A stretch of 64,000 nt of DNA from Struthio camelus (Eukaryota > Chordata > Aves > Struthioniformes > Struthionidae): assembly GCF_040807025.1 (NCBI RefSeq), contig NC_090964.1, forward strand, positions 6,138,001 through 6,202,000, in the 5' to 3' direction. Below the pieces are notes generated by a model, which saw nothing but the letters and a program-made list of their open reading frames with translations, made no database searches and was not told the origin of the DNA. Position 1 is the stretch's first letter, and the number at the start of each line of letters is the position of its first letter. Made by a program: the position numbers and the translations under genes. Of the stretch, positions 1-10,166 are shown piece after piece.

Positions 1-472
1 CCCGGGGGCCAGCCCCGCTGCGGCGCCTCGGCAAAACGCCACCGCGCCACGCGCTGGCCACGCAGCCGGCCGAGACGCGGCGCCGCAGCGCCTGTCCGGG
101 TCTACGGGCGCTGGCCTGGCCTCCAACCGCCGCTCCCGCCGCGGCGCCTCCTCCGCAGCCTCTCCGACTTCGGCACGTGTCACCGGGCGCCTGGGCCCGG
201 GGGAGCCCGCGGGCTGCCGCCAGACTTCCCCGGCGGCCTTTGCTCCCTTGCGCATCAGCGCCGGCCCTTGTCAGTCACAATGGCCTCGGCTGCGCTGCCG
301 GGAGCTGCCGGCCGCGTCCCTCACTCCTTGGGCGACCGAGGAGGCGGGAGGTGGCGAGAGGGGCCGCTCTGCGGTTTCGCCTCGGGAACTAGAGCAGCGC
401 TCGCGCATCTTCCCATTTCTTGTGGCGTTGACGACGGCTCACAGCCGGTGGCTTTGAGTCTTCGCCAAAGCC
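1..472 (+). promoter_or_regulatory. 5' flank / 5' UTR of array gene copy 1 (truncated by window edge)
   Basis: GC- and CpG-rich, no TATA box seen, leading directly to the ATG at 473 (context gcc-ATG). The same sequence precedes the other gene copies. An upstream ATG at 280 (or 268) lies in a different frame and overlaps the main start, so it would act as an upstream ORF if transcribed. Confidence 0.55.
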
Positions 473-3400
473 ATGCTTCGAAAGGAAGGGCAGAGGAACA
501 ACCCCCCCAAGACGGTCCGCTTCCAGCTCCCCGAGAGGCACTGGCGGGAGGAGCTGGAGTGGGAGAGGCAAGAGGCTGCTGCCGCCTTTTGGGCTGCAGC
601 AGGTGCCTCGAGCTCTTGCCCGGTGCCGTGGGGGGAGCCCAGCCAGCCGGACGAGGATGGCCTGCCACGCGTGCGGCCACCTCGAAAGGGCAAGATGTGG
701 CTGAGGGGCCTCACCTTTCGCCTTCGGGAGCTGGGCAGATCCTGTGCGGGTAAGAAAGCGCCCAGAGCCCCCGGCACCGCAGGCGGGCACGCAGGGCCCC
801 TGCCCGCAGCAGGCCGCACACCCTCGGGAGCAAGCGGAGCCCTGCAGCCAGGGCAGGCAGGCACCAGCGTTCACGCCTGGGGCTTTGGCGTTCCTTGCAG
901 TGCCAGCTTTCCGGTCTTGCTCCGGCAAGAAGAGACAGCAGAAGGCCCGGGCACCTGCGGAGACCCTCGTTGCTGCGGGCCTTGTGGAGGAGCGAGAGGA
1001 GAGCGGCACCGCCGCCTCCAGCCTCACCAGTGACCAGCACCCGGTGAGTGAGGGCAGCCCCCGGCGCACAGCCCCTCGCTGGCCCCTGCGGGGACACCTG
1101 CGTCTGGGGCAGAGCCACCCATCCCAAAGCACAGGATCCCCACTCACGTCCCAGCCTGGCCGAGCTCAATCCCAAAAGGCGAGAGCCGCTGAGAAGCACC
1201 TGGGAGGAGCGCTTGTGCAAAGGCTGCCTTCCAAGGAGGTCCTCCAAACCTCCTGTTGGAGCAGGGGCTGCGTCCAGCAGGCTGCGAGCACCAGCAAGAT
1301 GGCTCCAGCAGCCCTGCGTTGCCTTCTCCCTCCCCCTCCCAGACCCACCAGCCTCCCTCAAGGTCCCTTCCCCTCCGCAGCTGATCTCCTGCCTCTCTGA
1401 GCCGTTCTCTTTTCCACCCGTGTCCCCAAAGGTCCAGGAGAGCCTCGACGCAGAGGTCCCCCCTGCTCAGGCACCTGGGGTGCCTTCTGGCGAAGAAGAT
1501 GGTGAGACGGGTAAGCCCCGAGTTGCCTGGGTGCACAGGGAGCAAGGCCGACAGGACGGGGGCACGGAGGGGTGCTGGGCTGAGCCGAGCAGCTGGCAGC
1601 AAAGGGCATCTCCTCCTGGAGATCCCCGGAGAGCTGGGGGCAGCTGGGGCAGACCTGTAAGGAGGTCTCTGGAGGCTGCCGTCGAGGCAGCCCATGGGCA
1701 CACGGGTCAGGAACGGGAAGCCCTGTGGAGCCTCAGCAAGGCCGTGCTGCCCTGCTGCTGGTGTTTTCCTGCCTGCTCCAGCCCTTCGGGAACCTCTGCA
1801 GCACTCGGAGAGCGTAGGGTAGGCAACGGCTGGGCTTGCCAGCATCACCGCTCAGTCGCTCTCTCCTCTTCTCCCGTCTTCCGGCTTGTCCCCATGTCCC
1901 AGAAGCTCCTGCAGCAGAAGAGCAGCCCACGGAGCCAAGCAGCGATGAGGTTATAGATGCGGCCGTGAGATACATCTCCAAATACGTGAAGGACCTGGCC
2001 GCCTACATGGACCAAGCCATCTCTCGGGGTAGGCAGCCGAGGGTGGAGGGTGAGGTCTTGGGCCCAGCGGGACCGGGCCAGGCAACAGGGGGCTCTCAGG
2101 GAGGAAAGCGGGGCTGGCACGAGCAGGGGTCAAAGTCTGCGCCCCTCCTCCTGTCCTGGAGGGGTCTGTCAGAGGGAACCCACTCAGCAGGGAAGTCCTT
2201 GAGGGCATGGAGGCCTGTTTTCACCTTCTGCTTGTGTCTGCCAGAAATGGAGCTTGCCAAAGGGCTGCAATCATTAGCCAGTGCCTTCAAGAAGACTAGC
2301 ACTCACGAAGAGGTAAGCTGGCGGAGACGGGCAGCCCCAAAGCTCTCCCCACAACCCCCAGCGCCCTGCTTCCTGGGCTCCCGCGCCAGCTGCCTGACAG
2401 GGCCTGGGCGCTGCCACCTTCTGCACACCTCCCGCCTGCCTCCCAGCACTCTCCTTGCAGCCTGCCACTACCCGGTCCCAGCCAGGCCTGGGCTTTGCCG
2501 GTAGCGGCCAGGCAAGCCGAGCCACTCGCTCTTCTCTCACCTTGAAGGAAGCACCTGCCTGCTCCCTGCCTGGTCGTGTTCGCTCTCAGCCACGTGTGTT
2601 TTCTCCTTTCTCAGCCCTCGGTGCCAACCCCGGAGACTCCTGCGCCATCTCTCGAAGATGATGTAGCTGAAGGGGAAGGCCATCACCCCGATGTGGAGCA
2701 GCAAAAGCAATGCCTTCAGGTAGGAGAGCTGCCCAGGACAGACTCTTGCCCCCTTCCCACACAGGGATGCTCGTGCACGTGCACGTGCACGTGCACGTGC
2801 AGGCACAGTCCTCACCCACACCACTGGGTGCAGAGTGGCTCCGGTCAGCCGGAAGGAAATGCTGGCCATCTCCCTGCTCCCTGGCAGCCTGCTGCTCCAG
2901 CCACGCTCAGCCTTGGCTCTGCCTCTCTCCCTGCTTCAGGCCCTTGGGGAAACTCTCCTCGTTAACCAGCAGCTGCTAGAGAAGATGGAGCAGCAGTGGC
3001 AGCAGGCTGAAAGGCAGCTGGTAAGTAACACGGAGTCTCCACGTTCGCTGGCCTGCTGCTCCCCGAGCCAGCCCCGAGGCTCACCGACACGCCAATGGCC
3101 TGGCAGATGCATCTCCCCGCTGTTCTCCTGGGGCACGGGAGCAGCGCGCCGGCAGCAAAGCAAAGAGCCTTCACCAACCCGGTCCCAGCGGAGGTGCTCT
3201 GCAGGCCAAAGCTCAGAGCTCTTCCCCTCCTCTTCATCCTTGCTCTTCCCCGTGGATCCTCACTCGTCTTCTTTGCTAGCAAAAGGAAAAGGCTGAGCTC
3301 TTCTGCCTGCCGTGCTGCGAGGACACGGAGCACAAAGAGAAGGAAGAGGCAGCCGAAGACGAGCAGCTGAGTGCCTGCAGCACCCCCAGCTCTGGCCTGC

Positions 3401-4374
3401 GCTGCTGGAGGATGGAGATGAGCAGACGGTGAGAGCAGAGCTGCTCTGGACGGCAGCCGCGCACGGAGCCTGCTCGGGGCTGCCCTTAGCCTGCGTCCAG
3501 ATGCGCTGCCCCAGCCCAGCCAGGCCTGCCTCTCTCCCCAGGACACGTGCCCGGAGCGCTCTGCCGGCGCCCTCAAGCACCCGCCGCCCCTCTTGCTGCC
3601 CCGGCACGGCCTTACTTAGCCCACGCCCCTCTGGCGATGGAGCTCACCACTGGTGCTCCGCTGCCATGGAGGAGAGCCGGGGGCACAGCCGGGGCCTTTG
3701 TGCTGCAGCTCTGCTGGGAGGGAGGGCTGGCTTGTCCTGGCAGTGAGTGCCCAGGGCAGATCCCCAGCTGATCGCAACGCAGAGCGCTGGGCAGCAGCGC
3801 AGGCAGTTGGCTCCGTGGGCAGAGAGCTCGTCCTTGTGCCCTCTGAGCTCTTTCCCTTGCCTCCTCTCCCTCCTCGCAGCTTACAGAGCACACGGCAGCT
3901 CCTGCAGCCTGCAGCCTGGATGAGGGTTCTTGCCAGGCTGCCAGCAGTAACAGCCTAAGGAAGGGCATCACCCTCACGACGTGCCACACACGCAACCAAG
4001 AGGTATTCTTCGGGGGAGTCCCGGGCAGGGACATAAGTTGGGAGCTGGCCCGCAGGGGGGAACAGAGCGAAGCGATGCCCTGCGAGCAGGGCGACCCCCC
4101 GCACTCTACCGGCCTGGGGGTGCCACCTTCTCCCACACCTCTGGTCCAGCATAACCTCAGCTGTGAGCCCTCTGGTCGGCAGTAGGGGACTGTGGCATGA
4201 AGAAGTTGTGTCCCTGGGCTGTCAAGAGGCCTCTTTTAGGCACCAAGCCAAGCACTCACATGCGCAGAGCTGGCCCTACAATGGTCGCCAGCAAGAACTG
4301 GAGTCCCAGCGAAAGCTGCTAACGTGTGCTTTGGGGCAGGTCTTCCCCAGCCCTCACGTGCACCCAGGAAGACC

Positions 4375-4422
<48 letters not shown>

Positions 4423-5082
4423 GTCTTCATGGTGCTCTCTCTCTTGTGTTCTCTTTCTCCTCAAAACTGGAGCAAGGTGAGCAGGGCAGAGCTCGAGATC
4501 GAGCAGGAGTCGAGATCGCCAGGCAAGTTCTGCAGAGAAAGAAGCAGCAATCAGACTCTGATGCTTCTGCCCATGCAGACACAACCGCCATCCCGGCGAC
4601 CATCATCCCTGCCCGCCCGCTGGTGCCTGCACACCAAGACTAACGTGACATCTCGACTCCCCTGGACCCCGTTAGACTCCCAGGTCACCAAGCCTGGCTG
4701 GGAACGCTCTGTGCCACGCTGGGGACCAGATGACGACCTCATTTGTGTCCTCTCTCCCCTTTCCCTCTCCACTGCTGCTGCTGGAGGCCCTGCCCGTACC
4801 TGGGGACGGAGGCAGTCTGGGCAGCTGCCAGCAGAGAGCAGCTTTCCTGGAAGCGAGGAACTATCGGGCTCCTCTGCGGCCTTCACGCCGCTGCGAGCCG
4901 AGGCCGAGAGCCCGCGGGGCTGCCGGGGAGGAGGCCGGGGCAGCCCGAAGCCGCGGGCTCGCCTGGGGGCGCCAGGCCTCCCCGTCCTCAGGCGGAAAGA
5001 AGGGGACAGAGCCGTCCTCGCGGGCACCTGCCGCTCGCCCAAGTCGCCTGCCCAGCACCCCCCTTGCGCTAAGGGCAATAAA
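473..5082 (+). CDS. Multi-exon F-BAR-like array gene, copy 1
   Basis: Not recognised by name. Coding exons with good GT/AG borders and consistent phase are 473-749, 901-1043, 1432-1510 (alternative acceptor at 1381 adds 17 codons in frame), 1903-2028, 2245-2312, 2615-2719, 2940-3020 and 3280-3428. Together they give about 343 codons to a TGA at 3430 that overlaps a strong donor. A further open exon is likely at 3880-4002, and the 3' end toward the AATAAA at 5077 is unclear. Residues 183-230 (IDAAVRYISKYVKDL, then EMELAKGLQSLA) resemble the start of the F-BAR domain of ARHGAP29, ARHGAP45 and GMIP. Exons 7-8 (QQWQQAERQLQKEKAEL) fit its coiled-coil helix. F-BAR domains bind curved membranes; GAP and C1 domains are not seen. 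Residues 13-17 (KTVRF) form a PP1-docking RVxF motif. The family assignment is an inference from pattern; the gene structure is seen. Confidence 0.62.
2773..2800. repeat. (GTGCAC)n microsatellite in array gene intron 6, copy 1
   Basis: A tandem GTGCAC hexamer, about 4.7 units. It creates four overlapping CACGTG E-box palindromes inside the intron between exons 6 and 7. The same length is seen at 12467, 22178 and 31889, unlike the CTG run, which varies. Confidence 0.9.
3880..4002 (+). other. Probable 3' exon of array gene, copy 1
   Basis: A pyrimidine-rich acceptor (ctcctcgcag) is followed by 41 codons open in phase 0 (starts LTEHTAAPAAC, ends CHTRNQE) and a GT at 4003. Joining it to exon 8 needs a phase-0 exit, whereas the strong donor of exon 8 is phase 2, so an alternative junction or a further exon (3542-3742 has good borders) must intervene. 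It is present in all four copies. Transcript data would settle it. Confidence 0.4.
4376..4417. repeat. (CTG)14 in array gene copy 1
   Basis: A pure CTG triplet run in the 3' half of the gene, probably intronic. It is length-variable across copies: 14, 9, 14 and 11 triplets. Confidence 0.95.
5077..5082 (+). terminator. Poly(A) signal AATAAA, array gene copy 1
   Basis: A canonical AATAAA followed within 10-30 bp by a GT-rich stretch (gttgagttgtcgtgtg), as expected for a cleavage site. It is conserved in all copies. Confidence 0.75.
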
Positions 5083-5322
5083 CCGATGCCGTTGAGTTGT
5101 CGTGTGCCGCGATGATGCGTCGAGAGCGGGGCGCTGGGCGACGGCAGCGCGGGCGGGCCGCAGCCGGGCCGCAGAGCCACCTGCGCTGGCAGGGGCCGGG
5201 GCAGCACCCCGGGGTGGGGGTGGGTGGGTGGGGGGCAGGAAGCTGCCGCCGGGCCTTTCCACGCCTCCCCCGCAACGAGCCGCGCCTCGCGCTTCAGCTC
5301 GGCCGGAGCCGCGCTCCAGTTG

Positions 5323-6582
5323 TAGCCCGCACGGCTTCACCAAAGGCAAATCACGCTTGACCAAGCCCAGAGCCTTCTCTGCTGGAACGACTGGCTGGGT
5401 AGATGAGGGCAGAGCGCTGGGTGGTGTCCGCCTGGACTTCAGCAAGGCTTTGGACGCTCTCTCCCATCGCATCCTCGTAGGTAAACTCAGGACGCGCGGG
5501 CTAGATGAGTGGACGGTGAGGTGGATTGAGAACTGGCTGGATGGCCCAGCTCCGAGGGTTGTGGTCAGTGGCGCAGAGTCTAGTGGGAGGCCTGCAGCTA
5601 GCGGTGTCCCCCAGGCGTCCGTCCTGGGTCCGGTCTTGTTCCATGTATTCATCAATGACCTGGAGGAAGGGCCAGAGTGCCCCCTCAGCAAGTTTGCTGA
5701 TGCTACTAAACTGGGGGCAGTGGCTGACACACCAGAAGACTGGGCTGCCCTTCAGAGGGACCGGGACAGGCTGGAGAGCTGGGCGGAGAGGAACCTCCTG
5801 AAGGTCAACAAAGGCAAGTGCAGGCTCCTGCACCTGGGGAGGAAGAACCCCCTGCACCACGACAGGCTGGGGGTTGACCTGCTGGAGAGCAGCTCTGCAG
5901 AGAGGGACCTGGGAGCGCTGGTGGACAACAAGTGAAGCATGAGGCAGCAGTGTGCCCTTGGGGCCAAGAAGGCCAATGGCATCCTGGGCTGCATTAGGCA
6001 GAGTGTTGCCAGCGGGTCGAGGGCGAGGGAGGTGATCCTGCCCCTCTCCTCAGCCCTGCGGAGGCCTCTCCTGGAGTACTGTGTCCAACTCTGGGCTCCC
6101 CAGTCCAAGAGAGACATGGCACTACTGGAGAGAGTCCAGTGGGGGGCTACAAAGCTGATGAGGGGACTGGAGCATCTCTGCTCTGAAGAAAGGCTGCCAG
6201 AGCTGGGCCTGTTGAGCCTGGAGAAGAGAAGACTGAGAGGCGATCTCCTCAATGTGTACAACTATGTGAAGGGGGGGCGTCGAGAGGATGGGGCCAGTCT
6301 CTTCTCCGTGGTGCCCAGGGACAGGACAAGAGGCAACGGGCACCAACTGAAGCACAGGCACTGCCATGTGACCCTGAGGAAAAACTTCTTGACTGGGAGG
6401 GTGACAGAGCACTGCCACAGGTGGCCCAGAGAGGCTGTGGAGTCTCCTTCGCTGGAGATATGCAAAACCCATCCGCATGCGATCCTGGGAAACAAGCTCT
6501 AGAGGACCCTGCTTGAGCAGGGAGGTTGGACTAGCTGATCTCCAGAGGTCCCTGCCAACCTCAACCATTCTGCGATTCTGTG
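5323..6582 (+). mobile_element. CR1 LINE, 5'-truncated and inactive, copy 1
   Basis: Translation shows the CR1 reverse transcriptase: LDFSKALD, SGVPQASVLGPVLF, FADATKLG, SWAERNLLKVNKGKC, then [11 protein letters not shown] and [17 protein letters not shown]. The end has the CR1 octamer tail (attctgcgattctgtg). It keeps only about the last 1.26 kb. The catalytic FADD box reads FADA, GVPQG reads GVPQA, and a stop follows VDNK at 5933, so it cannot encode active enzyme. Its left border is exact by comparison with 35580, where the terminal unit has no CR1. Confidence 0.93.
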
Positions 6583-6591
6583 TAATGACTG

Positions 6592-7182
6592 GTGCGGAGG
6601 CGCGTGCGGAGGCCGGTGCAGATGTCAGGAGGCTCTGAGCAAAAGGCGTCTCCCAGCACGCAGGCTTGGAGGCGCAGAGCATTGGGCATCGCGTAGAGGC
6701 AGATGAGGAACAAACTGGGGAGGGGTTCGAAACCCAAGAGGGTAATCTGGAACGGCGCTTGGAACGTAGCACTGAATTATTGTGGAGTGATGTGTTTCTC
6801 CTCTTCCCACACTCTTCATTCCCCCGCTCACAAAATCACCTTGGCGCTTTCCTGCGTAGCGGTAGGAAGCGGTCCCCCACAGCGCAGCAAATATCCCTGC
6901 GGGAAAACACTGCAAGGACCTTCTGCGTCGCTGCGTCTCGCTCCACCTCTGGCACGAGGAATACACACTTCTCTGCAGCTTGTGCGCAGCAGAAGGGCTC
7001 TGTCCCCGGCCCCTTGGCGGTGCTGAAAGATGACAGCATCACGCTGCCGCCTGGAAGGGTTCCCGCCTAGGGGCAGAAGCTCTCGCTTAGAAACCTGCCT
7101 CCCTGCGCTGTTGTGGCTCTTGCCAAAACCTAGCGTGTGGCTTTGCTTGGCCGGCACCGAGTCTGCAGGGCTGGGCTGGTAA
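6592..7182 (+). repeat. Duplicated fragment of GMEB1 intron 1, unit A
   Basis: A 591-bp stretch nearly identical to 35682-36272 within GMEB1 intron 1. In the array it ends abruptly at ctggtaa and joins unrelated sequence; in GMEB1 it runs on into unique intron. No coding potential is apparent. Confidence 0.93.
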
Positions 7183-8882
7183 CTGGCCGATAACGGGAGG
7201 GTGAAAACCCAGAGAGCATTTCACAGCCGCTGCCTGGGGAAGGGGGTTGATTAACGTACCCACCGCGCTCCGCGGGAGGCCGTAAGCAGAGGCGGGAGGA
7301 TGCTAACCACCGCCACCAAGCTCCCGCCCTGCCCGACCGCCTGGCATCGCTATTCCCTCGTCTCCTCCCAAAGGCAAAGGGCGCTGGAGGGACACAAACC
7401 CTTCTCCTCCCATCTCCATGCCCGGCTGCCCAGCGCGGCCACGGACCCTTCTCTGCTCCAAGCCCCCAGCTGAAAGCAGGGCTGAAATCCAGCCTCAGTG
7501 CCCGATCCGGTCGCTCGGGCTCTCGTCCGTTCCCCAAGGACGGCCATCCCCCGTCACCCTCCACGCAAAAACTGCTCCCTCGCGCCCACGTGGCATGCCC
7601 CTTATCGCCGGTCGGTGCCCCTTGCCTCCCATCCCATCGCCGAGCACCCCCAGGATGCTCCAGGCGGGGCTCAGAGCGACAGAAAGCCCCAAATCCGCAC
7701 GCTCCCGATGCCCCGGGTCAGCCCAGGATGGGACACATCCTGCTAGAAACAACAAAGGAATTTCTGGGGGATTTTGCAGGAAGGGATGCCTCGCTCGGCA
7801 CCTCTCGCAGCCCTGCCGAGCGGCATCCGCGCAAATCGCGATGTTCGGGCGATTCCTGCCAGAGATTTGTTTCTTTTCTCACAGGAGGCAGGAAAGACAA
7901 AACAGAGCAGATGCTCCGGGAAAAGCCCAGCGCGCCGGCACGCTCCCGCCCCCGTGGCAGGCAGCCGCGCCGCGGACCCCGGCCCAGCACGACGCTTCCC
8001 ACTGCGGGCCGCTGCCGTCGCCGCTTAACCCTCAACGCCACCGCCGGGTTCGGGCTCCGGCGGAAAAACTGCAAGGAAAAGCCTCCCACCAGCCCTCGAC
8101 GGCTGCCGTTCGGCAGAGCAGCTTCTCCTGGAAACACAACCGGACAACGCATCCTTATTGCCCCAGCGTTACTCCTGGCCCCCTGCCTCAGTTTCCCCTC
8201 GCCACAAAACGCAATGATGCTTTTGCTCTCGCCTGCCCCAGCCTCCTCGCTCTGGGACTCGCTTGCGGATGAGAAACTCCAGGGAAGAGCAAGCCCCGGG
8301 CCCGCGGCGTGACCTTCCCATGTCTTGGGGGCGAGGTTTGGCTGAACATCCCCAGCGCCGCTCCGGGCTCGTCCCGTCCCCGAGCCCAGCCTGGTCGGCG
8401 GGTGCAAACGCTGCAGGAAGCAAGTGCCAGGAAGCGCCGGAGGCCGGGGCGGGGGCAGCAGGCTGGCGCCAGGATTGGGGCAGGACGTGGGGGCTGCGGC
8501 CGGGGCCCAGCGAGCAGCCCGGACTGGTGCGGTCCTGGGGCCAGGCGGCGCGAGAGGAGGAGATGGGGGGCTGAGGGCAACGGGGAGCCCGGCCCCGGCC
8601 AGTAGTGGGTGGCCGCGGGCGCCGCGGGCAGCCCGTCCCGCTACGGCAGCCGGCCCGGCGGGCAGCCCGTCCCGGGCGGACCCCGGGCGCAGCGGGCAGC
8701 CCGTCCCGGGCGGACCCCGGGCGCAGCGGGCAGCGGTCCCGGCGCGGCGCACGGCGCACGGCGCAGCCCCGGGCGGAGAGGGCGGGGCGGGGGGGGCCCG
8801 TTGCGCGCCCGGGGCCGGTGTCCCGGGGCCGGTGTCCCGGGCCGGGGGCAGGCGCTGCCGGCGCCCGCCAAGCCGCACTCAC
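7183..8882 (-). other. Intron-like sequence of the divergent minus-strand gene, unit B
   Basis: About 1.7 kb lying 3' (minus strand) of the GT donor of the small first exon at 8883-8985. It is GC-rich with several long overlapping ORFs in both strands, but I see no convincing exon with splice sites. It becomes unrelated GMEB1 intron at 7182, so the rest of the minus-strand gene is missing in this unit. Confidence 0.5.
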
Positions 8883-8989
8883 CGTCCTGGCCGCCGGCCG
8901 GCCGCAGCCCCAGCGGGCCCAGCAGCAGGCAGCGCCGCAGCAGCGCCAGCGCCAGCGCCGCCGCCGCCCCGCCGGCCGCCCGCATCCTC

Positions 8990-9027
<38 letters not shown>

Positions 9028-10166
9028 CGCCCATTGGCTGCCCGCGCCCAGCCCTGCGCCGCCATTGGCCCGCCGCGCTGTCAGTCCCCCGGCGCTGCCC
9101 CCTGCCCCGGGGGTCTCCGCAGCGCCCTGCCATGGAAGGGGCGGCGGGGCCGGCGCACGGGCGGCTCCGGTCGCCCCCACTGCCCTCCCTCGGGCCCGGG
9201 CTCCAGAGCCCCCAGGCCACGGCCGCCAGTCGCCGCTCCCCCGCTCCTGGGCCCCCCGGGCAGGGGGCAGGACCCCTCTGCGCCCCCAGCCCCTCGCTCG
9301 TCCCTGCCAGCGCCGCCGTCGCCAGCCCTGGCCCAGCCCCGGCCCGACTCCAGCAGCGGGCCCGCCCCCGCCGCCAAGGCACCCTGGAGGCTCTGGCCCC
9401 CGGCGACGTGTGTCTCCAGCCCCGGCCCCCCGCGCCGCCACGCGCCACCGACTTTTCCCGGCAGGCGGGTTTCTGCTCGAGCCGGGCTCTCGCCCGCCCG
9501 CCGCCCCGCGCCCGCCCCAGCCGGCAGCCGGACGCCACCGCGGCCGCCCAGAGCCGCAAGCGGCGGCCGAGCGCCGCGCAGCCGAGGCAGCCGCAGCCTC
9601 CGGCTGAAAGCACCTCCGGCCTCCGCGCCGGGAAACGACCTTTAACAAACCCGGCCGCAACACCCGACCCCAAAGCAGCTTTGTTTTCTCTCCCGGGGGC
9701 CAGCCCCGCTGCGGCGCCTCGGCAAAACGCCACCGCGCCACGCGCTGGCCACGCAGCCGGCCGAGACGCGGCGCCGCAGCGCCTGTCCGGGTCTACGGGC
9801 GCTGGCCTGGCCTCCAACCGCCGCTCCCGCCGCGGCGCCTCCTCCGCAGCCTCTCCGACTTCGGCACGTGTCACCGGGCGCCTGGGCCCGGGGGAGCCCG
9901 CGGGCTGCCGCCAGACTTCCCCGGCGGCCTTTGCTCCCTTGCGCATCAGCGCCGGCCCTTGTCAGTCACAATGGCCTCGGCTGCGCTGCCGGGAGCTGCC
10001 GGCCGCGTCCCTCACTCCTTGGGCGACCGAGGAGGCGGGAGGTGGCGAGAGGGGCCGCTCTGCGGTTTCGCCTCGGGAACTAGAGCAGCGCTCGCGCATC
10101 TTCCCATTTCTTGTGGCGTTGACGACGGCTCACAGCCGGTGGTGGCTTTGAGTCTTCGCCAAAGCC
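8600..10166. promoter_or_regulatory. Bidirectional CpG-island promoter, unit B
   Basis: A very GC/CpG-rich interval between the minus-strand first exon (ATG 8985) and gene copy 2 (ATG 10167). It has two ATTGG boxes (CCAAT on the minus strand) at 9033-9037 and 9064-9068, 31 bp apart, a spacing typical of NF-Y pairs, and many GC boxes. No TATA box is seen. A CCG run at about 8990-9022 sits in the minus-strand 5' UTR. Confidence 0.6.
8883..8985 (-). CDS. Orphan first coding exon, divergent from the array gene (unit B)
   Basis: On the minus strand an ATG at 8985 opens 34 codons (MRAAGGAAAALALALLRR..., ending AGGQD) followed by a perfect donor GTGAGT at 8882. The N-terminus is hydrophobic Ala/Leu-rich with Arg and no acidic residue until the end, fitting a secretory signal peptide or a mitochondrial presequence. 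A paired CCAAT promoter lies 48-83 bp upstream. The gene cannot be named from this. No downstream exon is seen before the unit junction at 7183, so in internal units it is probably an orphan exon; the complete gene would lie at the left end of the array, outside the window. Confidence 0.42.

Larger units (their letters stand above)
1..7182 (+). repeat. Array unit A (partial, left end off window)
   Basis: It contains gene copy 1, a CR1 insertion (5323-6582) and a GMEB1-intron-1 fragment (6592-7182). Variants here match unit C (16862-26587) much better than its neighbour. The offset to unit C is exactly 19405 from the gene start to at least position 8424, so there is no net indel over about 8 kb. 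Confidence 0.93.

Noticed and set aside
5102-5935. Reading the CR1 ORF as a functional host reverse-transcriptase gene
   Set aside because: 5' truncated, FADD changed to FADA and GVPQG to GVPQA, in-frame stop; an ordinary dead LINE carried along with the array.
6690-6740. tRNA-like B box (GGTTCGAAACC at 6724-6734, repeated in each unit and at 35815)
   Set aside because: No acceptor stem or anticodon arm can be drawn around it, and the A-box candidate is weak.
8424-10151. Very long plus-strand ORFs across the CpG islands (575 codons here, 624 at 18284-20158)
   Set aside because: They arise because stop codons are rare in such GC-rich DNA. The products are Ala/Pro/Arg low complexity, overlap equally long ORFs in other frames, and cross the promoter.
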